Part shown: positions 15,479 through 22,589 of the stretch, piece after piece
Position numbering within the stretch: position 1 is the stretch's first letter
Layout: every line of letters starts with the position of its first letter
NCBI GenBank assembly: GCA_002428685.1
Contig: DIXL01000010.1
Coordinates: 1-22,589 of the forward strand
Direction of reading: 5' to 3'
DNA: 22,589 nt
Source of the DNA: Cloacimonetes bacterium UBA6081
Lineage (GTDB): Bacteria; Cloacimonadota; Cloacimonadia; Cloacimonadales; Cloacimonadaceae
The notes under the pieces: model-generated
What the model was told of the DNA's origin: nothing
Seen by the model: the letters and a program-made list of their open reading frames with translations, nothing else
Database searches by the model: none
Translations under genes and position numbers: made by a program

Positions 15479-16954
15479 GTGAAAAAACTACTTATAATTG
15501 CGCTGTTAGTTACTTTTACTTGCATGGTTTACGCTTCCGACCAGGAAGTATTGGATCAGGCAACCAGGCACCTGGATAATCTGTGTAAGCAAACTTTGGA
15601 AAACCTGCAAACCGTGGCCAAATCGGCTGAAGCAAAAAGCGGCAACTGGCCTGAGATAAAACCTCTGTTAGCAGAGCTATATGAAAAACTTCCCGGAGTG
15701 TATTTTTACGTGCTGCCCAATGGCAATTATTACAGCATCGCATTGGACTATACCAATTTGAATCTAAGCGATCGGGGATATTTTAAACCTTTGTTTTCAG
15801 GTAACTACATAAAGGGCTTTCCCATTTACAGCCGTTCCTCGGGAAAGAAATCGGTTGTGCTGGCAGCACCTGTGATTGTTGACAAAAAGGTCAGGGGAGG
15901 AATGGGTGCATCCATTTTTCTGGAAGACCTGCATAGCCGTTTGAATAAAGATTTTACGATTCCAGATAGTTACACTTGGTTTGTGGTGGATTCCGAAGGA
16001 ACTACCCTGCTGGACAAAGAAGCGGACTACATCTTTATGAATGCGCTTACGCAAGGAAGCGAATCACTGTCCCAAGCCATAAAAACTGTGGTAAAGAACA
16101 ATAATGGCTCTATTACCTATGAGCTTGGCAGGCTACAACGCAAAGCCAGCTATCAAAAGCTCCCCACTTTGGATTGGTGGATGATTATGGCCGAAAGGCA
16201 GGAATCTGAGCTGAAAACCTCACCAAAATTGGAGTTATCTTTACAACGGTTTGTCCCTGTTTTGCAGGCAGCTCTGGATGAAACTGATGCCTATATGCGG
16301 ACTACCCTTGCCGGTAGAAAACACAAACTGAACAAAGAAAAGAACATCCGTCCCGTTCTGAAAAAGATTGTCCGCGATTTACCCCAGGTGGTGGATGCCG
16401 CTTTTGTGGATAAGTCAGGCGTGATGCGCTTTCTTGAGCCGCCCGAATACAAGAACTTTGAGAATGTTGATATCAGCACACAAGCTCATGTGGCCGCCAT
16501 GAAAATGAAGCCTGCTGCCTCGTTCAGCGAAGGATTCATGGCCGTGGAAGGATATCTGGCCAATGATCTTGGCTATCCGTTGCTTGACCGCAAGGGCAAC
16601 TATCTGGGCTATATCAGCTTGTTGATCAGGCCGGAATTAATGATAGCCAAGCTACTGAAAGACAGCCACATCCCGGAAGACCTGGAGCTGTGCATTATGC
16701 AGCCGGATGGGATGATTATTTATGACCAGGACGAAATTGAAATGGGCAAAATGCTCTTCAGTGCCCCCATCTACAAAGACTATGAAACGCTTTTGGAACT
16801 GGGGAAAAAAATCAGCGCACAGAAACAAGGGAAGGGTCAGTATGTGTTTCCCGTGGCCGGAAACATGCAGAAAGTGATTAAAACTGCCTCGTGGGACACG
16901 GTTCAATTGCATGGACGTGAATGGCGCATAGTCCTTATCCAACCGGAAAAATAG
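15479..16954 (+). CDS. Exported double-Cache-like sensor protein without output domain
   Basis: A 491-residue exported protein. I chose the GTG at 15479 because GGAGAAA lies 6 nt upstream and it gives a short, classical signal peptide (KK, hydrophobic stretch, then VYA before SDQ). The in-frame ATG at 15467 and an earlier one lack a ribosome binding site. Two halves look like Cache/PDC ligand-binding domains. The first (about 55-235) has PNGNYYSIALDYTNLNLSDRGYFKPLFSG and a closing WWMIMAERQ. The second (about 290-490) repeats the pattern, with GYLANDLGYPLLDRKGNYLGYISLLI and a closing WRIVLIQPEK. Cache domains usually sit outside the membrane of chemoreceptors or kinases, but here there is no membrane helix or output domain after them. 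It may bind a small ligand for another protein. It precedes the YprB-like gene by 10 nt. Confidence 0.7.
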   Translation: MKKLLIIALLVTFTCMVYASDQEVLDQATRHLDNLCKQTLENLQTVAKSAEAKSGNWPEIKPLLAELYEKLPGVYFYVLPNGNYYSIALDYTNLNLSDRGYFKPLFSGNYIKGFPIYSRSSGKKSVVLAAPVIVDKKVRGGMGASIFLEDLHSRLNKDFTIPDSYTWFVVDSEGTTLLDKEADYIFMNALTQGSESLSQAIKTVVKNNNGSITYELGRLQRKASYQKLPTLDWWMIMAERQESELKTSPKLELSLQRFVPVLQAALDETDAYMRTTLAGRKHKLNKEKNIRPVLKKIVRDLPQVVDAAFVDKSGVMRFLEPPEYKNFENVDISTQAHVAAMKMKPAASFSEGFMAVEGYLANDLGYPLLDRKGNYLGYISLLIRPELMIAKLLKDSHIPEDLELCIMQPDGMIIYDQDEIEMGKMLFSAPIYKDYETLLELGKKISAQKQGKGQYVFPVAGNMQKVIKTASWDTVQLHGREWRIVLIQPEK

Positions 16955-16964
16955 ATACATACTC

Positions 16965-18182
16965 ATGACAGACATGCGCAGCGACCGCGACCTTTATGCC
17001 GGAGAGCTTAGAGATTTACTGCGTGAGGCTTTGCAGCTTAGCATTCAGGGAGAGTATTCTATCCACGCTTCCGATCCCTACTTCTTTACCAAAAAAGGCT
17101 ATGCTATGGAAACGGAGATAGAAAAACTGCCTCTGTCCCCCTTGTCGCTGCCTGAAGTACTGCTCACCTGGGCAAAGCTGGATACAGGCAGAGAAAAGCG
17201 CAAGGAAGATATTCTGGTGCTGGATTTGGAAACCACAGGGCTGGGTAGGGGCGGCATCATTGCCTTTATGATTGGGTTGGGGTATTTTGAAAACGAGCAA
17301 TTTATTGTGGAACAACTGTTTCTGCCAGATCCCGATGCCGAGGTAAATTCCTTTGACCGGATTATGGAACTGATAAAAAGCAAATCGCTGCTAATCACCT
17401 TCAACGGCAAAACCTTCGATGTGCCTGTGTTGGAATCCCGCCTCTTATACCATCAAATCTGGCTGAACCTGCGTGAAATGGAGCATTTGGACTTGCTGCA
17501 CATAGCCCGCAGGTTATGGAAGAACAAGCTGCCCTCCTGCGCCTTGGAAACCATTGAATTTTATGTGCTTGGCCACATTAGGGATAAAGAACTGGATATT
17601 GAAGGCGGCGACATCCCCCAAACCTATTTCCAGTTTCTGATGAATGGAGATCCGGAGCTGATAAAGCGCATCTTTATCCACAACCATCACGACATTCTGC
17701 ACACCCAGGCACTGTTTACCCTGATTTGTAACAGCATAGACTATCCCCCTGTGAGGGGCATGGATATCCGCATCGATTACCACGCTCTGGCCATGCTGTA
17801 TAAAAGCCAGGGCAGATCAGATACCGCAAAACGCATCCTGATAGACCTGCTGTCCCAGGGGATAGTTAGCGCAGACATAGCCCGTGATTTGGGGCTTATT
17901 TACAAGCAGGAAAAGGACTTGGACTCTGCCATCGATTGTTTTACCATTGGTGCAGATTTGGCCTGCCCCGTTAGTATGCTGCATCTTTGTATGCTGCTGG
18001 AAAGCCACAAAAAAGCCTATCAGGAAGCTGTTACAATTGCCCAAAAGCTGAGGCAATTCCTGCTTAGCCGGTCGATTGTCAATACAAAAAAGGTTGCCGA
18101 GGTGGAGAAACGGATAGAGCGGCTTGAGAAGAAGCGGACAAGCGCAAGGAAACAGGTTCGGAATCCGGCTGACACCCATTAG
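16965..18182 (+). CDS. YprB-like RNase H-fold exonuclease with C-terminal TPR region
   Basis: A 405-residue cytoplasmic protein of the YprB / RNase_H_2 family. The DEDD-type exonuclease residues are visible: D87 and E89 in LDLETTG, D152 in TFNGKTFDVP, D176 in HLDLLH, and D243 in HNHHDIL. From about residue 265 a helical region reads as two or three tetratricopeptide-like repeats (YHALAMLYKSQGRSDTAKRIL, then LGLIYKQEKDLDSAIDCF), ending in a lysine-rich tail. The nucleic-acid substrate of the family is not firmly known. Its start has only a weak ribosome binding site; an alternative ATG is at 16974. It follows the Cache-like gene closely, so the two are probably co-transcribed, though no functional link is obvious. 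Confidence 0.85.
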   Translation: MTDMRSDRDLYAGELRDLLREALQLSIQGEYSIHASDPYFFTKKGYAMETEIEKLPLSPLSLPEVLLTWAKLDTGREKRKEDILVLDLETTGLGRGGIIAFMIGLGYFENEQFIVEQLFLPDPDAEVNSFDRIMELIKSKSLLITFNGKTFDVPVLESRLLYHQIWLNLREMEHLDLLHIARRLWKNKLPSCALETIEFYVLGHIRDKELDIEGGDIPQTYFQFLMNGDPELIKRIFIHNHHDILHTQALFTLICNSIDYPPVRGMDIRIDYHALAMLYKSQGRSDTAKRILIDLLSQGIVSADIARDLGLIYKQEKDLDSAIDCFTIGADLACPVSMLHLCMLLESHKKAYQEAVTIAQKLRQFLLSRSIVNTKKVAEVEKRIERLEKKRTSARKQVRNPADTH

Positions 18183-18259
18183 TGAGGCAATTCACATAGA
18201 GCTTGACTATTTCACTTTCATTGTAATCCTGTCTTTAGATAAACAACAAGGATAAGTAA

Positions 18260-19285
18260 ATGTATAAAATAAGTTTCGGTTCCGACAACCATAGCGGCAT
18301 GCATCCCGCGGTTCTGCAAGCACTTCACAAAGCCAACGACGGCTATTGCCCGGCTTATGGTGATGATCCTTTAACGGAAAAGGTTTTGGCAGATATAAAA
18401 CAACTTTTCGGGGGAGGCTGCGAAGCCTGGTTCACCATTACGGGAACCGGAGCCAATATCCTTTGTTTGCAGTCGCTTATGAGCTCTTTCAATGCTGTTT
18501 TGTGCGCCGCCACCAGCCACATTAATGTGGACGAATGCGGGGCTGTGCAAAAATTCACTCAGGGCAGATTGCACCCTATTAATACTCCAGACGGCAAGCT
18601 GACTCCAGCTTTGATTGCGCCAAGGCTTTTGGGAGACCGCGATCAGCACCATTCGCAGTTTAGACTTATCTCTATCTCGCAAAGCACAGAATATGGCACG
18701 CTTTACAGCCTGGCCGAACTGGCAGCCTTGGCCGATTTTGCTCATGCCCACAACATGCTGCTGCATATTGATGGAGCGCGTTTGGCCAATGCGGCGGTAG
18801 CTTTGGGCTGCTGCCTGCAAGCCATGACCAAGGATGTGGGGGTGGATATAGTCAGCTTTGGCGGCACTAAAAATGGCCTGATGTGTGGCGAAGCGATAGT
18901 TAGCTTTAAACCCGAACTGACCAAAGATATGCGCTTTTACCGCAAGCAGGCCACGCAGTTATTCAGCAAGATGCGTTTTATTGCAGCCCAGTTTGAAGCC
19001 TATTTGGCAGACGACTTATACATAACTAACGCCATGCATGCCAATATGATGGCTACGCTTTTGGCCAAGCGTCTTGCTGAAATTCCCCAGCTTACTGTTA
19101 CCCAGGCCGTAACGGTAAATTCCGTCTTTGTAATTTTGCCGGAAAAACTAATTGAGCCCCTGCAAGCGAAATACCATTTCTACACTTGGGACGAAGCCCG
19201 CAACGAAGTGCGCCTGATGTGCAGTTTTAATACCACAGAAGCGCACATAGCCGATTTGCTTGCCACCATAAAGTCGCTTTTGTAA
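18260..19285 (+). CDS. ltaE: Low-specificity L-threonine aldolase
   Basis: A 341-residue PLP enzyme that splits threonine or allo-threonine into glycine and acetaldehyde. The opening FGSDNHSGMHPAVLQAL, the DGARL segment (D171 binding the PLP ring) and the PLP lysine K204 in SFGGTKNGLMCGEA are all typical. Length is normal. AAGGAT precedes the ATG at 18260. A TTGACT box at 18203-18208 may belong to the promoter, although no well-spaced -10 is clear. The related tyrosine phenol-lyase/tryptophanase group is longer, so threonine aldolase is the better call. Confidence 0.92.
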   Translation: MYKISFGSDNHSGMHPAVLQALHKANDGYCPAYGDDPLTEKVLADIKQLFGGGCEAWFTITGTGANILCLQSLMSSFNAVLCAATSHINVDECGAVQKFTQGRLHPINTPDGKLTPALIAPRLLGDRDQHHSQFRLISISQSTEYGTLYSLAELAALADFAHAHNMLLHIDGARLANAAVALGCCLQAMTKDVGVDIVSFGGTKNGLMCGEAIVSFKPELTKDMRFYRKQATQLFSKMRFIAAQFEAYLADDLYITNAMHANMMATLLAKRLAEIPQLTVTQAVTVNSVFVILPEKLIEPLQAKYHFYTWDEARNEVRLMCSFNTTEAHIADLLATIKSLL

Positions 19286-19294
19286 AATACCCAC

Positions 19295-19322
19295 TTGCCA
19301 AGTATGATATCCTGATTAGATT
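19295..19322 (+). promoter_or_regulatory. Predicted sigma70-type promoter of wrbA
   Basis: TTGCCA at 19295-19300 and TAGATT at 19317-19322 are separated by 16 bp. Transcription would start near 19329, about 27 nt before the wrbA ATG. It lies right after the ltaE stop, so wrbA may be expressed separately. Confidence 0.5.
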
Positions 19323-19355
19323 ATGAATAAAAAACAAACTTATCAGGAGATCAAA

Positions 19356-19964
19356 ATGAAAATATTAGTTCTATTCTACTCAACCTACGGGCACATCTAC
19401 CAGATGGCCAAAGCCGTGGTGGAAGGTGCCAAACAGATAGACGGCATAGAAGTAGCACTGAAACAGGTTCCCGAAACCCTCAGCCCCGAAATTATTGCAG
19501 CCATGGGTGCCACCGAAGCCAAGAAAGCCTTTGCCGAGGTGCCAATTGCCACTGTAAACGATTTAACCGAAGCCGATGCCATCATCTTTGGCACGCCAAC
19601 CCGCTTTGGCAGCATGACTGCTCAGATGAAAGCCTTTTTGGATGCCACGGGTGGCTTGTGGGCCAAAAGCGCCCTGGTAGGCAAGATAGGCAGCGTCTTC
19701 ACCTCCTCCTCCACGCAACACGGCGGCCAGGAATCCACCATCCTCAGCTTTCATACGGTGCTGTTGCATCATGGTATGCTGATTGCCGGATTGCCCTTTG
19801 CCTTTGCAGGGCTGACTTCTATGGCCGAAATAACCGGTGGTTCGCCCTATGGAGCCTCCACCATTACCGGCGGCGACGGCAGCAGAATGCCCTCTGCCAA
19901 CGAACTGGACGGTGCCAGATATCAGGGCAGGCATGTGGCTTCCCTGCTGGCCAGAATGAAGTAG
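19356..19964 (+). CDS. wrbA: NAD(P)H:quinone oxidoreductase, WrbA family
   Basis: A 202-residue flavodoxin-fold enzyme that binds FMN and reduces quinones with two electrons, guarding against oxidative stress. The FMN phosphate loop YSTYGH is at residues 8-13. GTPTRFG and the FTSSSTQHGGQE segment, which distinguish WrbA from ordinary flavodoxins, are present, as is SPYGASTITGGDGSRMPSANEL near the C-terminus. The ATG at 19356 is chosen because AGGAG lies 7 nt upstream; an in-frame ATG at 19323 would place this ribosome binding site inside the gene. Confidence 0.94.
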   Translation: MKILVLFYSTYGHIYQMAKAVVEGAKQIDGIEVALKQVPETLSPEIIAAMGATEAKKAFAEVPIATVNDLTEADAIIFGTPTRFGSMTAQMKAFLDATGGLWAKSALVGKIGSVFTSSSTQHGGQESTILSFHTVLLHHGMLIAGLPFAFAGLTSMAEITGGSPYGASTITGGDGSRMPSANELDGARYQGRHVASLLARMK

Positions 19965-20188
19965 TATCGCAGGTTCTGACCACATTCTAAGCAGGAGTTA
20001 TTGCCACTTTCACTCCATTTAAGGGTGGAGTCGTTGCAGCCTTCCCAAAATCGATAGGTATAACCCAATTTCATGGCTGCAAGGACTACACACAGATATA
20101 AAACAACTGCCCGCATTAGTCCTTCAGCCCTTGGATATAGTAGATAAGTGTGAAAAAGTAGTGGGGCTGAATGACTCCTGCGCATATC
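19965..20188. other. wrbA-clpB intergenic region, left part
   Basis: I see no supported gene. A weak inverted repeat, ACTCCA/TGGAGT near 20012-20030, follows wrbA but has no T-run. TTGCAGCC at 20034-20041 is mirrored by GGCTGCAA at 20075-20082. A minus-strand open frame across this stretch overlaps the wrbA end and both repeats and has no ribosome binding site. Confidence 0.4.
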
Positions 20189-20271
20189 CTTGCTACCATT
20201 CCCATAGCAATGCCATATCATTCCCAATAATATTGAGATTGATATGGCATTGCTATGGGAATGGCAGCAAG
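20189..20271. repeat. Long modular palindrome, copy 2
   Basis: Positions 20189-20220 pair with 20240-20271 with a single mismatch (20195/20265), including a 25-bp perfect block (20196-20220 with 20240-20264). Inner bases pair further, leaving a small loop around 20229-20231. The tip (CATTCCC, then AATATTGAGA) closely matches the palindrome at 8297-8383, and the arms use the same CATTCCCATA and CAATGCCATA modules in another order. It lies just upstream of the clpB control region. Confidence 0.88.
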
Positions 20272-20282
20272 TGTGTTGGTAC

Positions 20283-20317
20283 AAAATTAGCAGTCAACGA
20301 CGACAACTGCTAATTTT
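20283..20317. promoter_or_regulatory. CIRCE-like operator (putative HrcA site) of clpB
   Basis: A perfect 12-bp inverted repeat, AAAATTAGCAGT at 20283-20294 and ACTGCTAATTTT at 20306-20317, encloses 11 nt. Read with the CIRCE frame it is TTAGCAGTC-N9-AACTGCTAA, the same 9-9-9 layout as the HrcA operator consensus TTAGCACTC-N9-GAGTGCTAA, differing at the seventh arm position and its mirror and at one outer base. It ends 4 nt before the -35 of clpB. HrcA control of a chaperone gene fits known biology. A different repressor, or a variant HrcA, remains possible. Confidence 0.65.
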
Positions 20318-20321
20318 CTGC

Positions 20322-20349
20322 TTGACAATCCCAACAACCTGCTTATTAT
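20322..20349 (+). promoter_or_regulatory. Strong sigma70-type promoter of clpB
   Basis: TTGACA at 20322-20327 is a perfect -35. TATTAT at 20344-20349 follows after 16 bp. Transcription would begin near 20356, giving a leader of about 16 nt with AGGAGGT at 20361-20367. With so strong a promoter, repression by the adjacent inverted repeat would be a sensible way to keep clpB low without stress. Confidence 0.75.
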
Positions 20350-20371
20350 GTCTCACAAGTAGGAGGTGTTT

Positions 20372-22589
20372 ATGAATACCCAACGTTTTACCATCAAATC
20401 GCAGGAAATGATAGCTGCGATGCAAGAACTGGCCTCGGCTAACGGCCATCAGGAGATTAAAGACCTGCATATGCTGGCTGCCATGCTGGCGCAGGATGAC
20501 AGCTTGATTGTGCCTGCAATGCAGAAGCTGGAAGTTTCCGTCCCGAAGGTGCAAAGCGAACTGGATAAGGCAGTTGGCAAGCTGCCAAAGGTATCCGGCT
20601 CGTCGCAGCAGTATCTTTCTCAAGAAGTTTTGGACATTCTGCATCAGGCAGAAAAAGAAGCCGACCTGCTGCAGGACGATTACATCAGTTTGGAGCATTT
20701 GCTTTTGGCTATGCTGGCCAAGGGACGTGAAGCCGCTGTCATCCTGAAAAACGCCGGTTTACAGGCTAACAAACTGTTATTGGCATTAAAAGAACTGCGG
20801 GGCAACCAACGTGTAAGCGATCAGAATCCCGAAGCCAGATATCAAGCCTTGGATAAATATGCCCGCAATTTAACCCGCCTGGCGCGCACCGATAAGCTGG
20901 ATCCGGTAATTGGGCGCGATGAAGAAATTCGGCGCAGCATTCAGATACTTTCTCGCCGCCGCAAGAATAATCCCATCCTAATCGGCGAACCAGGGGTTGG
21001 TAAAACCGCCATTGCCGAAGGTTTAGCACGGCGTATTGTGGCGCGGGATGTGCCCGAAAACCTTAAGGATAAAGAGCTTTTGGAGCTTGACATGGCTGCC
21101 CTGGTGGCAGGCGCAAAGTTTCGCGGCGAATTTGAAGAACGCCTGAAAGCGGTGCTGTCCGAAGTGGAGAAATCGGAAGGACGCATCATTTTGTTCATCG
21201 ACGAATTGCATACTGTGGTGGGTGCCGGTGCTGCAGAAGGCTCTGTGGATGCCTCTAACATGCTTAAACCCGCTTTGGCACGGGGAAATCTGCATTGCAT
21301 TGGCGCAACTACCCTGGCTGAATACCGCAAATACATAGAAAAAGATGCAGCTTTGGCCAGGCGGTTTCAGCCTGTGCTGATCAGCGAACCCAGCGTGGAG
21401 GATACCATTTCCATCCTGCGCGGAATCAGGGATAAATATGAAGTGCATCACGGGGTGCAGATTACCGATAATGCCTTGGTGGCCGCTGCACAGCTTTCGG
21501 AACGCTATATTGCCGACCGCTTTTTGCCCGATAAAGCCATAGACCTGATTGATGAAGCCTGCGCCAGGCTGCGCATGGAGATAGATTCGCTGCCTGTGGA
21601 ATTGGATGAAAGCGAACGCAGACTGCGCCAGTTGGAGATAGAACGGCTTTCTCTGGCCAAGGAAAAGGATGCCTTGTCCGTGGAAAGGCTGGAGAAGATT
21701 AAAGCCGAAATTGCCCAACTGAGCGAGCAGGATAAATCTCTGAGGCTGCGCTGGGAGCAGGAAAAACAGGTTTTAGAGAAAATCCGCAGCCTCAAGACCG
21801 AAATCGACACCCTGAAAAGCACGGCCGATAAGGCAGAGCGCGAGGGAGATTATGCAAAAACCGCGCAGTTACGCTATGGCAGCATTATTCAGAAGGAAAA
21901 GGAGCTGCAGGAACTCTCTGCCAGCCAGACGATTAAGAATCAGGACAGCCTGTTGAAAGAACAGGTGGATGAAGAACTGGTGGCGGAAATTGTCTCCAAA
22001 TGGACAGGCATCCCGGTATCCAAACTGGCGGAAAGCGAAATGCAGAAACTGCTGGAACTGGAGCATGTGTTGGCCGCCAGAGTGGTGGGTCAGGAAGAAG
22101 GCATCACCGCTTTAGCCAATGCAATTCGCCGCAGTCGCAGTGGGCTTAGCGACGAAAACCGGCCGATTGGCTCCTTTATCTTTTTGGGGCCTACGGGGGT
22201 GGGTAAAACCGAGCTGGCCAAGGCTTTGGCTTCTTACCTGTTTGATACCGAAAAAGCTTTGCTGCGCCTGGATATGAGCGAATTTATGGAAAAGCACAGC
22301 GTGGCCAGATTGATAGGCGCGCCTCCCGGATATGTGGGCTATGAAGAAGGCGGATATCTAACCGAAGCCATACGCCGCAGACCTTATTCCGTGCTGCTTT
22401 TGGACGAGATTGAAAAGGCACACCCGGATGTGTTTAACATCTTGCTGCAGATTTTGGATGAGGGCAGGCTAACCGATGGCAAGGGACGCACCGTGGATTT
22501 TAAGCACAGTGTGATTATTATGACCAGCAATATCGGCTCGCAGGAGATTTACGAGGCCTCGCAAAGCCAGTTGGAGCTGCTGAAACCCA
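20372..22589 (+). CDS. clpB: ATP-dependent chaperone ClpB (3' end cut by window)
   Basis: Hexameric AAA+ disaggregase that works with DnaK to rescue aggregated proteins. 739 complete codons are visible, against about 860 in full-length ClpB, so roughly the last 120 residues lie outside. Order: Clp N-terminal repeats (about 1-145); NBD1 with Walker A GEPGVGKT at 205-212, Walker B IILFIDELHT and the GATT sensor region; a charged coiled-coil middle domain (about 400-525) that distinguishes ClpB from ClpA and ClpC; and NBD2 with Walker A GPTGVGKT at 606-613 and Walker B VLLLDEIEKAHPDV. The pore loop GYVGYEEGG is intact. The ATG at 20372 has AGGAGGT 4 nt upstream. No frameshift is seen. Confidence 0.97.
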   Translation, partial: MNTQRFTIKSQEMIAAMQELASANGHQEIKDLHMLAAMLAQDDSLIVPAMQKLEVSVPKVQSELDKAVGKLPKVSGSSQQYLSQEVLDILHQAEKEADLLQDDYISLEHLLLAMLAKGREAAVILKNAGLQANKLLLALKELRGNQRVSDQNPEARYQALDKYARNLTRLARTDKLDPVIGRDEEIRRSIQILSRRRKNNPILIGEPGVGKTAIAEGLARRIVARDVPENLKDKELLELDMAALVAGAKFRGEFEERLKAVLSEVEKSEGRIILFIDELHTVVGAGAAEGSVDASNMLKPALARGNLHCIGATTLAEYRKYIEKDAALARRFQPVLISEPSVEDTISILRGIRDKYEVHHGVQITDNALVAAAQLSERYIADRFLPDKAIDLIDEACARLRMEIDSLPVELDESERRLRQLEIERLSLAKEKDALSVERLEKIKAEIAQLSEQDKSLRLRWEQEKQVLEKIRSLKTEIDTLKSTADKAEREGDYAKTAQLRYGSIIQKEKELQELSASQTIKNQDSLLKEQVDEELVAEIVSKWTGIPVSKLAESEMQKLLELEHVLAARVVGQEEGITALANAIRRSRSGLSDENRPIGSFIFLGPTGVGKTELAKALASYLFDTEKALLRLDMSEFMEKHSVARLIGAPPGYVGYEEGGYLTEAIRRRPYSVLLLDEIEKAHPDVFNILLQILDEGRLTDGKGRTVDFKHSVIIMTSNIGSQEIYEASQSQLELLKP

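Noticed and set aside
20012..20030. ACTCCA/TGGAGT hairpin as the wrbA terminator
   Set aside because: The stem is only 6 bp and is followed by CGTTGCAG with no T-run, so it is not supported as an intrinsic terminator.
19922..20284. Minus-strand open frame of 120 codons between wrbA and clpB
   Set aside because: It overlaps the end of wrbA and reads through the long palindrome; no ribosome binding site or recognised domain. The CLECG cysteines near its end are not enough to call a gene remnant.

Overview
The window comes from a diderm (Gram-negative-type) bacterium. The signs are an Omp85-type outer-membrane barrel, an MCE/MlaD protein, a lipoprotein zinc-binding protein and several signal peptides. 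Gene content (YtfJ family protein, M3 peptidase, LplA, GxxExxY protein, YprB-like nuclease with TPRs, peptidase MA/PD40/Omp85 fusion) and moderate base composition would suit Candidatus Cloacimonadota or another FCB-group lineage. That placement is an inference from gene families, not a database result. No rRNA, tRNA, CRISPR array or intact transposase was seen.

Layout. (1) 1-841: a small acidic protein of unknown function on the minus strand, then about 550 bp without a convincing gene. That stretch holds a GC-rich hairpin and seven copies of a 19-bp direct repeat spaced 21-23 bp apart, which look like transposase or initiator binding sites. (2) 842-3967: a tight plus-strand operon of a YtfJ/GerW-family protein with a C-terminal membrane anchor, an M3 oligoendopeptidase and lipoate-protein ligase A. 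(3) 3968-4564: a GxxExxY (PDDEXK_3) gene enclosed by about 41-bp inverted repeats, inserted exactly between the converging ends of lplA and the zinc operon. (4) 4570-8014, minus: znuA-znuC-znuB zinc/manganese uptake operon with a membrane-anchored C5-epimerase-like gene at its end. (5) 8015-8491: an intergenic region full of inverted-repeat elements. (6) 8492-15237, minus: an envelope-related operon of a secreted amidotransferase-like protein (often labelled asparagine synthetase B in databases), an MlaD protein, a 1006-residue peptidase/propeller/barrel fusion and an M17 leucyl aminopeptidase. (7) 15479-18182, plus: an exported double-Cache-like protein and a YprB-like exonuclease with a TPR tail. 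(8) 18260-19964: threonine aldolase and the flavoprotein WrbA. (9) 19965-20371: a long palindrome, then a CIRCE-like operator and a strong sigma70-type promoter. (10) 20372-22589: clpB, cut by the window edge.

Most genes are housekeeping: peptide turnover (M3, M17), lipoylation, metal uptake, envelope maintenance and proteostasis. The most unusual material is non-coding: the 19-bp repeat array, the inverted-repeat cassette carrying the GxxExxY gene, two members of a modular palindrome family, and a variant HrcA-type operator placed against the clpB promoter.
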